DNA of 64,000 bases from Enterocloster bolteae (GTDB lineage: Bacteria; Bacillota; Clostridia; Lachnospirales; Lachnospiraceae), in NCBI RefSeq assembly GCF_002234575.2, contig NZ_CP022464.2:2418001-2482000 (forward strand). Reading direction: 5' to 3'. The position numbers were made by a program, and so were the translations under genes. The notes beneath the pieces were generated by a model that was given only the letters and a program-made list of their open reading frames with translations, ran no database searches and was not told the DNA's origin. Below, piece after piece: positions 40,812 through 50,033 of the stretch (the first letter of the stretch is position 1; the number at the start of each line of letters is the position of its first letter).

Positions 40812-42385
40812 AGGTAATGATTGTGGATGATGAAATCATAGTGAGGGTGGGTTTTCAGTCCTGTATTAACTGGGAGGCCTACGGATGCCAGGTGGTGTCC
40901 ACCTGCGAATCCGGAGGGGACGCAGTGGAGTATATGAACCGGGATGTGCCTGATATCGTGTTCACGGACATCATGATGCCCGGCATGGACGGAATCCAGC
41001 TGGTGAAGTATATAAGTGAGAACCACCCGGATACAAAGGTGGTGGTATTGAGCTGTGTGGATGAGATCGATTATGTGAAGAAGGCCATTAAGCTGGGGGC
41101 AGAGGATTATATACTTAAGCTGTCCTTTACCCAGGATACACTGGTGGAGCTCATTACAAGATTAAAGTCCATGATTGAGGAGGAGCGGAAGAAGGCGGGC
41201 AGAGGCAGTCTGGATATGAGGGTGCAGTCCTTTAACCGGGAGGAGGACTTAAGGACACTGCTGCTGGGAAATCAGGGACCTGGGGACAATGAAATGCTCC
41301 TGGACCGGCTGGGATATACCTACAATCCCTTTGAGACCTACCAGGCAGGCTGTTTTCTGGTGGACGACGAAAGAATGAACCGGCCCGGCAGCGGTACGGA
41401 CTCCCATATCAGAAAGTATGGACTTTTGAACATTGTCCGTGAGTATCTTGAAAATCTGCCTAAATCAGATCTGGCCTTTACCGGCGAACATGAAATTGTG
41501 GTTCTGTTCAGGAGAGAAGGGGGGGAGAGCCCGGCCTGCTTTTTCCCGGACACCCTGGATTTGCTCAACCATGCCTTAAAGACCCATTTGAACCTGACCC
41601 TTTCCATGGGGATGGGACAGGAGTGCTTAAGCAGGATGGATATTCCGGCAGGATTTGCACAGGCCAGGAGGATGGCGGCACTGCGCTTTTTTGACGGTCC
41701 GGCCGCCTTTCACTGTGGCAGGGAGGCAGCAGCAGGGCGCCCCTTCATCGCAAAACGGAGCGTCCAGCGCAATATGCAGGAGGCCATATTCAGGCAGGAT
41801 GCCGGGGAGGCGTTCCGGCTGATTGACAGCTGGTTTGAGGAGATGGCAGGGCTCCGGTCCTACGACCAGATTCAGGCCATACGCCGGGGCGTGGTGGAGA
41901 CCTGGGTGTTTATATCAGGATATTCCATTCCTGAGGGAGCGGATATGCCTGAATATGATGAAATATACTCCACAGGCGATTTTTGGGGAGCCGAGACGCT
42001 GGCAGATTTAAAAGGATGTTTTAAGGCCGCGGTGCAGTCAGTGGTGGATTATCTGATGGCCAACAAGAACGCCAATCCGGAGATTACCAGATTCCTCCAG
42101 TATCTGGAGGACCATGTGGATGAAAATATAAGCCTGGAGGAAGCGGCCGGATGGTGTGCCCTGGGAAAGAGCCAGTTCTGCATCCTGTTTAAGAAGGCTG
42201 CCGGCGACACCTTTGTAAATTATTTTAACGGGCTTAAGATGAAAAAGGCGTTTACTCTTTTGGGCAGTTCCAATATCCAGGTACAGGAGGCAGCCAGCCG
42301 TATAGGCATACATGATATCTCCTATTTCAGCCGTCTTTTTAAAAAATATTACAATATGAGTCCAAGCGACGTTAGGAAATTGTGA
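40805..42385 (+). CDS. YesN-type response regulator with AraC DNA-binding domain
   Basis: A 526-aa response regulator. The receiver domain carries the acidic pair VDDE, phosphorylation site Asp in VFTDIMMPGMDG and the Lys in LKLSF. A long middle region (about 130-415) links to a two-HTH AraC domain (AAGWCALGKSQFCILFKK; SRIGIHDISYFSRLFKKYY). It is the partner of the overlapping kinase and most likely controls one or both flanking importer clusters. Confidence 0.92.
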   Translation: MLKVMIVDDEIIVRVGFQSCINWEAYGCQVVSTCESGGDAVEYMNRDVPDIVFTDIMMPGMDGIQLVKYISENHPDTKVVVLSCVDEIDYVKKAIKLGAEDYILKLSFTQDTLVELITRLKSMIEEERKKAGRGSLDMRVQSFNREEDLRTLLLGNQGPGDNEMLLDRLGYTYNPFETYQAGCFLVDDERMNRPGSGTDSHIRKYGLLNIVREYLENLPKSDLAFTGEHEIVVLFRREGGESPACFFPDTLDLLNHALKTHLNLTLSMGMGQECLSRMDIPAGFAQARRMAALRFFDGPAAFHCGREAAAGRPFIAKRSVQRNMQEAIFRQDAGEAFRLIDSWFEEMAGLRSYDQIQAIRRGVVETWVFISGYSIPEGADMPEYDEIYSTGDFWGAETLADLKGCFKAAVQSVVDYLMANKNANPEITRFLQYLEDHVDENISLEEAAGWCALGKSQFCILFKKAAGDTFVNYFNGLKMKKAFTLLGSSNIQVQEAASRIGIHDISYFSRLFKKYYNMSPSDVRKL

Positions 42386-42386
42386 A

Positions 42387-42419
42387 AATCATACAATAGT
42401 TAAAAAGAATCATACAATA
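42387..42419. repeat. 21-nt-spaced direct repeat after the response regulator gene
   Basis: AATCATACAATA occurs at 42387-42398 and 42408-42419, exactly 21 nt (two helical turns) apart, beginning just after the regulator stop codon (42383-42385). AraC-type response regulators typically bind such repeats. The pair lies upstream of a terminator and about 90-120 nt before the predicted -10 of the binding-protein gene. Confidence 0.5.
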
Positions 42420-42427
42420 ATTCAAAT

Positions 42428-42481
42428 AAAAAATAGGGATTATTTTGGGCGGACGATAATACCAATAATCCCTATTTTTTT
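42428..42481 (+). terminator. Rho-independent terminator of the two-component operon
   Basis: AAAAAATAGGGATTATT (42428-42444) pairs perfectly with AATAATCCCTATTTTTT (42464-42480), a 17-bp stem with flanking A and T runs. It may act in both directions. Confidence 0.8.
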
Positions 42482-42484
42482 AAA

Positions 42485-42513
42485 TTCCAAATCAGGGGCG
42501 GAACATTTATACT
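42485..42513 (+). promoter_or_regulatory. Predicted promoter of the sugar-type importer operon
   Basis: TTCCAA (42485-42490), 17-nt spacer, TATACT (42508-42513). The -35 box is poor, as expected for a promoter that needs an activator. Confidence 0.4.
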
Positions 42514-42555
42514 ATGCTTACAGTAAATGAAAACGTGTATAGAAGGAGGGTATTT

Positions 42556-43977
42556 ATGAAACGTAAGTTATGTCTGGCTTTAAGCGCGGTAATGCTGGCG
42601 GGGTCGCTTTCTGGCTGTTCCGGGGGGACCAGCGGACTGCCGGGAGATACGTCCAAGGCTTCGGAGGCTCCGGCCGGTAAGGAAGCAGAGGGAACAAAAG
42701 GGGAATCGGCCGCAGGGGAGGCCGGTGAAAAGCCCTATGCCGGGACAACAATCCGTGTCCTGAGCATGACCGGACAGATATCAGATGCAATTGAAGCGTA
42801 TCTGGATGATTTTGAGGAGGAAACCGGCATCAAGGTGAATCTGGAACTGTACGGGGAAGCCCAGCTTCGTGAGAAGATAACCACGGAATTTCTGGCAGGC
42901 TCCTCCACCATTGACGCATTCCTCATGAGCCCGCTGCAGGATATGGCGGCTTACAGCAATAACGGATGGATTGAACCTCTGGATGAATATCTGAAGGATC
43001 CGGATTTTGACTGGGATGATTTTTCGTCGGCGCCTATGGAGCAGATTAAAATCAAGTCTGACGGCGCCATCGGAGCACTGCCGCTGTATTCCTCTGTGCA
43101 GCTGATGTTCTACCGGAAGGATGTATTTGAGGAAAAGGGAGTGAAGGTTCCCACGAATTACGATGAGCTGCTGGATGTATGCGGCAAAATCAACGACCCG
43201 GCTAATAACTTTTACGCGATTGCCTGCCGCGGCGAGAAGATAGCCCTTACCTCCCAGTTCTCACCGTTCCTTTACGGATTTGGCGGCGCTTATTTTAAGG
43301 ACGGAACATGCGCCTTTAACACACCGGAAAATCTGGAAGCAGCCAGGTTCTATGGGAAGCTGTTAGGTGATTATGCTCCGGAAGGCATACTGACAGCAGG
43401 ATATTCACAGATGACCCAGCTGTTTAATGCGGGGCAGGTAGGCATGTGTGTGGATGCAATTGCCCTGTACCAGACCCTGATTGATCCCAATGAGTCTTCC
43501 TTCTACGACAAGGTGGGAGTTGCTCCTATTCCGGAAGGTCCGGCAGGACGCCAGTCCTATAAGCAGGTTGTGTGGGGCGCATCCATTTATTCAGGCTCAA
43601 AGAACAAGGAAGCTGCATGGGAATTCCTCAAATATGCGGCAGGCAAAGATATTGCCGCCGACATCACTCCAAAGGGAATGCCTACCTTCAGGGCCTCTGT
43701 ATGGGAAGATGAGCGTGTGACAGCTGCCATGCCGGAAGATTACATCCAGGCTTACAATGAAGAGATTCAGGCTGATACCACCAACCAGTACGGACTTCCC
43801 CGTATGACCGCGGTATCCGAGGCCAGGGACGCCATGGGCGAGGCTATCGTGTACTCCATCGAGACAAAGGGAGAGGGAGCAGATCTGGAAAGCAAGATGA
43901 ATGCAGCGGCAGAAAAGGTGGACCAGCTCCTTAAGGATGCGGGAGAGTATGGCGCGGATTATCCCTACGAGGATTAG
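42556..43977 (+). CDS. Family-1 extracellular solute-binding lipoprotein
   Basis: A 473-aa binding protein of the sugar-type family 1, with a lipoprotein signal (lipobox AGSLSGC) and a Gly/Glu/Ala-rich linker. The fold pattern is clear: TTIRVLSMTGQISDAIEAYLDDFEEETG (around residues 62-90), LREKITTEFLAGSSTIDAF, and the later YKQVVWGASIYSGSKNKEAAW. AAGGAGGG precedes ATG 42556. Family 1 binds sugars, glycerol-phosphate diesters and other compounds; the enzymes downstream argue against a simple sugar. Confidence 0.92.
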   Translation: MKRKLCLALSAVMLAGSLSGCSGGTSGLPGDTSKASEAPAGKEAEGTKGESAAGEAGEKPYAGTTIRVLSMTGQISDAIEAYLDDFEEETGIKVNLELYGEAQLREKITTEFLAGSSTIDAFLMSPLQDMAAYSNNGWIEPLDEYLKDPDFDWDDFSSAPMEQIKIKSDGAIGALPLYSSVQLMFYRKDVFEEKGVKVPTNYDELLDVCGKINDPANNFYAIACRGEKIALTSQFSPFLYGFGGAYFKDGTCAFNTPENLEAARFYGKLLGDYAPEGILTAGYSQMTQLFNAGQVGMCVDAIALYQTLIDPNESSFYDKVGVAPIPEGPAGRQSYKQVVWGASIYSGSKNKEAAWEFLKYAAGKDIAADITPKGMPTFRASVWEDERVTAAMPEDYIQAYNEEIQADTTNQYGLPRMTAVSEARDAMGEAIVYSIETKGEGADLESKMNAAAEKVDQLLKDAGEYGADYPYED

Positions 43978-43997
43978 AGTATGTCTGAAAGCAACGG

Positions 43998-44021
43998 AAG
44001 GAGCCTGTAACAAGGCTCCTT
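43998..44021 (+). terminator. Attenuator hairpin between binding protein and permease genes
   Basis: AAGGAGCC (43998-44005) pairs with GGCTCCTT (44014-44021), followed by TCT. Such intercistronic hairpins often give more binding protein than permease. The downstream genes have no own promoter in sight, so it is probably leaky. Confidence 0.6.
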
Positions 44022-44046
44022 TCTAACAACAGAGAGGGATGTATAT

Positions 44047-44931
44047 ATGAACAATTTTGTCAACAAACATATTAAATGGGTCTTTTCCCTTCCTGCCCTT
44101 ATATTTATGATGGCCATGATCGCGGTTCCCATTGCAATGACCTTCCTGTTCAGCCTGAACGACTGGAACCTGCTGATGGGAAACGGAATGCGCTTTAACT
44201 GGGGAAAGAATTATCTGGATGTGCTGGCCAGCAGGGAATTTTGGCAGTCCTTAGGAATCACATTTTACTATACGGCAATCGCCACGGTGGCGGAAATGCT
44301 TTTGGGCCTTGCCATCGCCCTTGTGCTGAATAAGGATTTTTGGGGCAAGAACGGGGTAAAGGCAGTGGTGCTGCTGCCATACATGATGGCGCCTGTGGCA
44401 GTGGGACTTATGTGGATGCTGTTTTACGAACCATCCTCCGGCCTGCTCAATTACATCTTCACAACCGTGGGACTTCCCAGGTCTGCCTTTGTGTCGGCCA
44501 AACAGACTGTTATCCCTGCTATTGCGGCAGTGGAGACGTGGCAGATGACGCCCATGGTAGTGATCGTATGTCTGGCAGGACTGTCCTCTCTGCCCACAGA
44601 CCCCATGGAGGCCGCCAGGGTGGACGGGGCAACACCTATCCAGACATTTTTCCAGGTAACCCTGCCTCTGCTCACCCAGACCCTGTTCTCCATCGGTCTG
44701 CTGCGGTTCATAGACGTATTCAAGTCCTTTGACCTGATTTATGCCATGACAAAGGGAGGACCGGCCAATGCCTCCAGGACACTGAACCTGTTTGCCTATG
44801 AAACGGCATTTTCCTATTACAAATTCGGCCTTTCCTCTACAATGCTTATGATATTGTTTGTGATTGTGCTGCTGCTCAGCGTTTTGGTCATGAAGATACA
44901 GAGAAAGTTGGTGGCGTATTATGGCGGTTAA
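44047..44931 (+). CDS. ABC importer permease, MalF/UgpA type
   Basis: A 294-aa permease with six membrane segments. The LPYMMAPVAVGLMWMLFYEP segment and EAA loop (PMEAARVDGATPIQTFFQ) are standard for carbohydrate-type importers. It overlaps the next permease by 11 nt. No ATPase gene is in this cluster, so it presumably shares a general MsmX-type ATPase coded elsewhere. Confidence 0.93.
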   Translation: MNNFVNKHIKWVFSLPALIFMMAMIAVPIAMTFLFSLNDWNLLMGNGMRFNWGKNYLDVLASREFWQSLGITFYYTAIATVAEMLLGLAIALVLNKDFWGKNGVKAVVLLPYMMAPVAVGLMWMLFYEPSSGLLNYIFTTVGLPRSAFVSAKQTVIPAIAAVETWQMTPMVVIVCLAGLSSLPTDPMEAARVDGATPIQTFFQVTLPLLTQTLFSIGLLRFIDVFKSFDLIYAMTKGGPANASRTLNLFAYETAFSYYKFGLSSTMLMILFVIVLLLSVLVMKIQRKLVAYYGG

Positions 44932-45757
44932 AAAATACAGGGCAAAGAAAATTATATCAAAGTTATTATTCGGAATCCTGGTGCTGGTCATTGTCATACC
45001 GATTCTGTTTCCGCTGTATTTCGTGTTAATTTCATCCTTTAAGAATATGGCCCAGGTATATATCATGCCTCCCAAGCTCTTTGGATTCAAACCGATACTG
45101 GATAATTACATTTACATATTTAAGACACAGCACTATGGAACCTATATGATGAACTCCACCATTGTGGCAGTGGCGTCAACGGCCCTGTCCCTGCTTTTGG
45201 GAGTGCCGGCAGCCTATGCCATAGCCAGATATAAAATGGGGAAGGCCAATACGGCAATCCTGACAGCACGCCTTCTGCCCAACATATCCATTCTGCTGCC
45301 ATACTATTTCATATTTTCCAAGCTGCGCATGATAGATACCTACGGTGTGCTGATTCTCAGCCACATGGTGCTGTCACTTCCGCTGATTGTGTGGATTATG
45401 GTGGGTTTTTTCAGCGATTTGCCTCTTGAACTGGAGGAGGCGGCCATTGTGGACGGCTGTACCAGACAGAAATGCTTTAAAGATGTTCTGCTGCCCATCA
45501 GCGCGCCGGGGCTGGTGACCTGCTCCACCCTTTCATTCCTGGGCTCCTGGAATAACTTCCAGTTTGCCCTTATACTCAGCGGTGAAAAGACAAGGACACT
45601 TCCTGTCTCATTGCAGTATTTCGTGTCCGGCGCGGATATTCGCTGGGGACGTATGCTGGCTGCCACCATTGTGGTTATTGTTCCTACCATCATTCTGACC
45701 ATGATACTCCAGAAGTACATTGTGCAGGGTATGACGGCCGGAGCAGTGAAGGGATAG
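44921..45757 (+). CDS. ABC importer permease, MalG/UgpE type
   Basis: A 278-aa permease, partner of the preceding one. YFVLISSFKNMAQVYIMPP at the N-terminus, LEEAAIVDGCTRQKCF (EAA loop) and SLQYFVSGADIRWGRM are typical of MalG-like proteins. The gene starts inside the end of the upstream gene and is coupled to it. Confidence 0.93.
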   Translation: MAVKKYRAKKIISKLLFGILVLVIVIPILFPLYFVLISSFKNMAQVYIMPPKLFGFKPILDNYIYIFKTQHYGTYMMNSTIVAVASTALSLLLGVPAAYAIARYKMGKANTAILTARLLPNISILLPYYFIFSKLRMIDTYGVLILSHMVLSLPLIVWIMVGFFSDLPLELEEAAIVDGCTRQKCFKDVLLPISAPGLVTCSTLSFLGSWNNFQFALILSGEKTRTLPVSLQYFVSGADIRWGRMLAATIVVIVPTIILTMILQKYIVQGMTAGAVKG

Positions 45758-45808
45758 ATTAAGGCCAACGGTCAGGTTATGTGAGAATACAGGACGGAGG
45801 AGGAAAAG

Positions 45809-47050
45809 GTGGAGATACCGGTACTGGTCCATGGGAAGGGAATCTATGATTCCGATGACATGAAGATGAAATACACGGGAATGATTCTGGAAGGAAGCCG
45901 GATTAAGGAGATGGGTTCCTTTGAGGAACTGGGTCCGGCATATCCCGGGGCCAGGGTCATGGATTTTTCAGACTGCTATATCCTGCCGGGGCTGGTCAAT
46001 ACCCACGTACATCTGGAGTTTACGCCCTGCCGGGACACCTATGGCATCTACCGGAGGGAGGACAGGAAAACCCGTCTGGCCAGGGCCGTGGAGCACGCCG
46101 GGACCCTTCTGCGCTCAGGTGTGACAACGGTCCGGGACGCAGGAAGCTCCATGGAGCTGATAGGAGCTCTGTGGGGCGGGGATGCAGGCGCAAAACCGGG
46201 GACAGAGCTGCCGAGGATTCAGGCAGCGGGTATGCCCCTTACCCCGGACGGAGGCCATCTGGCCTTTCTGGGAAAAACGTCCAACGGTACGGAGGGATTG
46301 ATACAGGCTGTAAAAGAACGGAAGTCAGCGGGCTGCGGCTGCGTCAAGCTGATTGTCAGCGGAGGCCAGCTCACCCCGGGCTCGGTACCTGAGCATGACT
46401 CCTACAGCAGGGAAGAAATACGTGCAGCGGTGGAGGCGGCCCATGAGCTGGGACTCCCCACGGCAGCCCACTGCCTGACAACCAGTTCCTATGTAAACGC
46501 CATGGAGGCCGGGGTGGACAGCGTGGAACACTGCGCCTGTTTCAGGAGAAACCCCTTCCTGGGACTTTTGGAACGGTGTTATGAGCCGGATGTGATGGAA
46601 GCCTTCCGCGGGGACCATCGGTATTTTATGATTGGGATATCTAATAATTACCACCAACTGGACCAGGTCAGGGAAGGTGTGAGAAAACCGGATGAGAGAG
46701 AAGCATTCCTCCTGGAACAGGAAAAGCGGGAATGTGAAATATTCGGCCGCCTGGCGGATTTGGGGATGCGTCCCCTGGTGGGAACAGACGCAGGATGCGG
46801 ATATACCTTTTTTGACGAAACCTGGCTGGAGATGGAGCTGTTATGCAGCAGGTGCGCCCTTACGCCGGAAAAGGTGATTCACGCCGCCACCCTGGAGGGC
46901 GCCGGGGCATTGGGCTGGGGGGATTTCTTGGGGCGGCTGGCCCCCGGGTATGAGGCGGATTTCATAGCTGCAGAACAGAATCCTCTCCGGGATATAAAGG
47001 CGCTGCGTCATATAAAACATGTTGTGTGCAGGGGAAAAATCATAGAGTAG
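45809..47050 (+). CDS. Amidohydrolase-superfamily enzyme
   Basis: A 413-aa metal-dependent hydrolase of the imidazolonepropionase/prolidase-like branch. The metal ligands are seen: THVHLEF (HxH), the Lys of VKLIVSGGQ (carboxylated in relatives), His in TAAHCLTT and DSVEHCAC, and Asp in VGTDAGCGY. It hydrolyses a cyclic or linear amide, but the substrate is not predictable; some relatives cleave dipeptides with C-terminal Arg, Lys or Pro. The start is GTG with GGAGGAGG upstream. It begins the catabolic half of the operon. Confidence 0.85.
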   Translation: MEIPVLVHGKGIYDSDDMKMKYTGMILEGSRIKEMGSFEELGPAYPGARVMDFSDCYILPGLVNTHVHLEFTPCRDTYGIYRREDRKTRLARAVEHAGTLLRSGVTTVRDAGSSMELIGALWGGDAGAKPGTELPRIQAAGMPLTPDGGHLAFLGKTSNGTEGLIQAVKERKSAGCGCVKLIVSGGQLTPGSVPEHDSYSREEIRAAVEAAHELGLPTAAHCLTTSSYVNAMEAGVDSVEHCACFRRNPFLGLLERCYEPDVMEAFRGDHRYFMIGISNNYHQLDQVREGVRKPDEREAFLLEQEKRECEIFGRLADLGMRPLVGTDAGCGYTFFDETWLEMELLCSRCALTPEKVIHAATLEGAGALGWGDFLGRLAPGYEADFIAAEQNPLRDIKALRHIKHVVCRGKIIE

Positions 47051-47061
47051 GGAGAATGGAT

Positions 47062-48168
47062 ATGGAACACATGTATGAATTAAAGAACACAGATACAATC
47101 ATATCACCCAGCCTCATATATTATGAGGAGATCATCAGGGAAAATATAAAGAAGGCAATACGGACAGCAGGAAGCCCCGAACGGCTGTGGCCCCATGTAA
47201 AAAGCCACAAATCCAAGGATATGGTGCGGATGCAGATGGAGTACGGCATTACAAAGTTTAAAACAGCCACAGTGGCAGAGGCGGAGATGGCCGCAGAGGC
47301 AGGGGCAGAAAAGGTAATTCTGGCCTATCCGCTGATTGGTCCCAACATGGAACGTTTCGTGAAACTGGCAAAGGCGTATCCGGATACGGTATTCTACGGT
47401 GTGGAGGATGACCTGGCCCAGTTTGAGGCTCTGTCCGGGGTGTGCGTGGAACACAATGCTGTGCTACCCATGCTGGTGGATGTAAATATGGGAATGAACC
47501 GTACCGGAGTGCCCATTGAACGGCTGGAGGAGCTCTACCGTTCTGCGTCCTCTCTTCCGGGGCTTCGTCTGTGCGGAATGCACTGCTACGACGGAAACCA
47601 CAATAATAAGGACGCAGCTGTAAGACAGGCCCAAGTGGATGACACGGATAAAAAGGTGTCGGACATCATGGAACGTCTGAACGGGGATGGAATCTGCTGC
47701 GAGCTGGCAGTGGCAGGCGGTACCCCTTCCTTTCCTTGCCATGCGGGCGCTACACGGTGGTATCTGTCCCCGGGCACTGCATTTATAACAGATGCAGGGT
47801 ATTACATGAACCTGCCGGATTTGGATTTTATACCTGGAGCTGCCGTGATGACCAGGGTCATCAGCCATCCCGCCAAGGGCGTGTTTACCACGGACCTGGG
47901 CTATAAGGCTATTGCTTCGGACCCCGCGGGACAGCGGGGCTATATCGTAGGTCTGGAGGATGCAGTGCCCATTATACACAGCGAGGAACACTGGGCATTC
48001 CGGCTGGAGGATGAAAGCAGGATACCGGCCATAGGAAGCTGCCTCTATGTGATTCCAACCCATATATGTCCCACCACTGCATTGTATCCGGAAATTCTGG
48101 TGGCAAAGGAAGGGCAGGTGGCGGACAGATGGCAGGTGACTGCGAGAAACCGCAGGATTACATACTGA
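47062..48168 (+). CDS. D-threonine-aldolase-like PLP enzyme
   Basis: A 368-aa fold-III PLP enzyme (alanine-racemase-like barrel plus C-terminal beta domain) of the D-threonine aldolase/D-serine dehydratase family. PLP Lys is in WPHVKSHKS; VDVNMGMNRTG and VAGGTPSFP hold phosphate contacts, and the metal pair H...C is in IPTHICPT. It cleaves or dehydrates D-hydroxyamino acids. GGGAG fits ATG 47062 best. Its presence suggests a D-amino-acid part in the imported compound (inference). Confidence 0.85.
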   Translation: MEHMYELKNTDTIISPSLIYYEEIIRENIKKAIRTAGSPERLWPHVKSHKSKDMVRMQMEYGITKFKTATVAEAEMAAEAGAEKVILAYPLIGPNMERFVKLAKAYPDTVFYGVEDDLAQFEALSGVCVEHNAVLPMLVDVNMGMNRTGVPIERLEELYRSASSLPGLRLCGMHCYDGNHNNKDAAVRQAQVDDTDKKVSDIMERLNGDGICCELAVAGGTPSFPCHAGATRWYLSPGTAFITDAGYYMNLPDLDFIPGAAVMTRVISHPAKGVFTTDLGYKAIASDPAGQRGYIVGLEDAVPIIHSEEHWAFRLEDESRIPAIGSCLYVIPTHICPTTALYPEILVAKEGQVADRWQVTARNRRITY

Positions 48169-48193
48169 TTGTACCGGAACAAGGAGGTATTTT

Positions 48194-49324
48194 GTGAACT
48201 GTATTGAACTGTTGAGAGAGCTGATAGGGTTTGACACCGTTAATCCTCCCGGAAATGAAAAGCCGGCAGCCCGGTATCTGGCCGGAATCCTGGAGCCTAT
48301 GGGGTTTAAGTGCGAAGTGCAGGATTTAGGCGGCAGCCGGGCAAATCTGATTGCTGTGCTGGACGGGGGAGACGGGCCGGAGCTTATGCTGAACGGACAT
48401 CTGGATGTGGTGCCGGCCGTGGGAGAGTGGGACAGCAGTCCCTTTTCCATGGAAGAAAAGGATGGAAAGCTTTACGGCAGGGGAACCTGCGACATGAAAG
48501 GCGGGATAGCTGCCATGTGCGAAGCCGCCATGCGCTGCGCCGCCAGGAAAGAGCCCATGAAGGGGAAACTGAAGCTTTTATTTGTGGCGGATGAGGAGTG
48601 CTCCAATCTGGGTACACTGAGTTATCTAAAGACCCATGAGAGAAGCGATTATGCCATCATAGGAGAGCCCACCCGGCTGGAGGTGGCGGTTGCCCACCGT
48701 GGAGTATCCAGGGATTATATTGATGTAAAGGGAGCCCCCAGGCATGCAGCCCTCCCGGCCGGGGAGGAGGACGCTGTGATGAAGGCATGCAGGGCAGTCC
48801 GGGCGGTAAAGGATATGAATGAAACGCTGCGCCATATCACACACCCGGTCCTCCCGCCTCCCAGTATTGCGGTTACCATGATGGAGGGATATGAGAAGGA
48901 CAATGTGGTGCCGGGAAATGTACGCCTTCTCCTGGACTTCAGGATTCACCCGGGTATGGACCATGAACAGGTGGGGCAGTTTTTGGACAAAGGCTTTGAA
49001 CAGGCCGGCATTGACGGCTTCCAGAGGACGCTGCATTTTTATATGCCCGGCGGGGAGATTCCACAGGATGACCGGTTTGTGAAGCTGTGCCTTGAGGAAC
49101 GGGAACGCCAGTTTGGAATCAAATCAGATCCACAGCCCTTTGACGCATCCTGTGAACAGTGTTTCCTGGCAAGGGAGGGAATCCAGACCGTTATCTGCGG
49201 TCCCGGAGATATTGCCCAGGCCCATACAGTGGGGGAATTTACCTGGGAAAAGCAGGTGCGGGATGCCGTGAGCCTGTATGAGAGAATCATAGACAGGGTT
49301 TTGTATAAAACAAATTACATATAA
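48194..49324 (+). CDS. M20-family metallohydrolase (ArgE/DapE type)
   Basis: A 376-aa M20 enzyme that removes acyl groups or splits amide bonds. Zinc and catalytic residues are present: GHLDVVP, GRGTCDMKGG, DEECSNLGT and the late His in AQAHTVGEF. It resembles ArgE/DapE deacylases, but the neighbours suggest a catabolic role instead of arginine or lysine synthesis. GTG start with AAGGAGG upstream, 25 nt after the PLP-enzyme gene. Confidence 0.9.
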   Translation: MNCIELLRELIGFDTVNPPGNEKPAARYLAGILEPMGFKCEVQDLGGSRANLIAVLDGGDGPELMLNGHLDVVPAVGEWDSSPFSMEEKDGKLYGRGTCDMKGGIAAMCEAAMRCAARKEPMKGKLKLLFVADEECSNLGTLSYLKTHERSDYAIIGEPTRLEVAVAHRGVSRDYIDVKGAPRHAALPAGEEDAVMKACRAVRAVKDMNETLRHITHPVLPPPSIAVTMMEGYEKDNVVPGNVRLLLDFRIHPGMDHEQVGQFLDKGFEQAGIDGFQRTLHFYMPGGEIPQDDRFVKLCLEERERQFGIKSDPQPFDASCEQCFLAREGIQTVICGPGDIAQAHTVGEFTWEKQVRDAVSLYERIIDRVLYKTNYI

Positions 49325-49341
49325 ATTAAGGAGAGATGAAG

Positions 49342-49809
49342 ATGAGAGACGTATACGAGGTTTTAAAAGAAAAAGGAATCACTTTGCCGCAGCCGCCTGC
49401 CAAGGGAGGCGTTTATACACCGGTACAGGAGCTGGGGGAGAAATTTCTCTATTGCTCAGGCTGCGGTCCGGATCTGGGAAACGGCAATACGGTAGTGGGC
49501 AAACTGGGAAAGGACCTGACAGTGGAGGATGGCCAGAAAGCGGCATATAACTGCGTGCTGAACCTGCTGGCAAACTTAAATGAAAAGACCGGGGATTTGA
49601 ACCGAATCAAGAGATTCGTGAAGGTTCTGGCTTTTGTGAACAGTGCGGATGACTTTGGGATGCAGCCCCAGGTGGTTAACGGGGGCTCCAATCTGATTGC
49701 CGGGCTGTTCGGTGAGGAAGCAGGACTTCCGGCGCGTTCTGCCATTGGAACCAACGCCCTTCCGGGGGGAATCGCTTGTGAGATTGAGGTTCTGGTGGAG
49801 CTTAAATAG
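49342..49809 (+). CDS. RidA/YjgF-family protein
   Basis: A 155-aa RidA-family protein. It has the catalytic-type Arg in ARSAIGTNALPGG and the C-terminal EIEVLVEL strand. RidA enzymes hydrolyse reactive imines made by PLP dehydratases, which fits the PLP enzyme in the same operon. The N-terminal KEKGITLPQPP and insert place it in the longer subgroup with 150-160 residues. ATG 49342 has AAGGAG with 8 nt spacing. Confidence 0.9.
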   Translation: MRDVYEVLKEKGITLPQPPAKGGVYTPVQELGEKFLYCSGCGPDLGNGNTVVGKLGKDLTVEDGQKAAYNCVLNLLANLNEKTGDLNRIKRFVKVLAFVNSADDFGMQPQVVNGGSNLIAGLFGEEAGLPARSAIGTNALPGGIACEIEVLVELK

Positions 49810-49842
49810 AAGCGGGAACATATAAACAGGAATCAAGAGAGT

Positions 49843-49884
49843 GGACGGGACGGACGTAAATATGGATTCGTACCCGTCCGTTTT
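49843..49884 (+). terminator. Rho-independent terminator of the catabolic operon
   Basis: GGACGGG (49843-49849) pairs with CCCGTCC (49873-49879), followed by GTTTTC. An alternative stem with CGGACG/CGTCCG is possible. Confidence 0.6.
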
Positions 49885-49938
49885 CTGTCTGTTTTTAAAT
49901 TATTCTTGGTTCTGTCCATTTCTTTGATTCCTTATGTC

Positions 49939-49967
49939 TTGTAAAAGCCTGCCCCCTGCTATATAAT
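49939..49967 (+). promoter_or_regulatory. Predicted promoter of the hydroxyacid dehydrogenase gene
   Basis: TTGTAA (49939-49944), a 17-nt spacer and TATAAT (49962-49967), 66 nt before the ATG. Confidence 0.65.
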
Positions 49968-50033
49968 GGATAGCATAAAAAGTCAGGACATCCCAAAAAG
50001 GGGAGCTGACAACAGGATACGGAGGAAAATGCA

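Noticed and set aside
47464..48450. 328-codon minus-strand ORF opposite the PLP enzyme gene
   Set aside because: It spans the gap between two clear plus-strand genes and shows no family; a shadow caused by GC-rich third positions.
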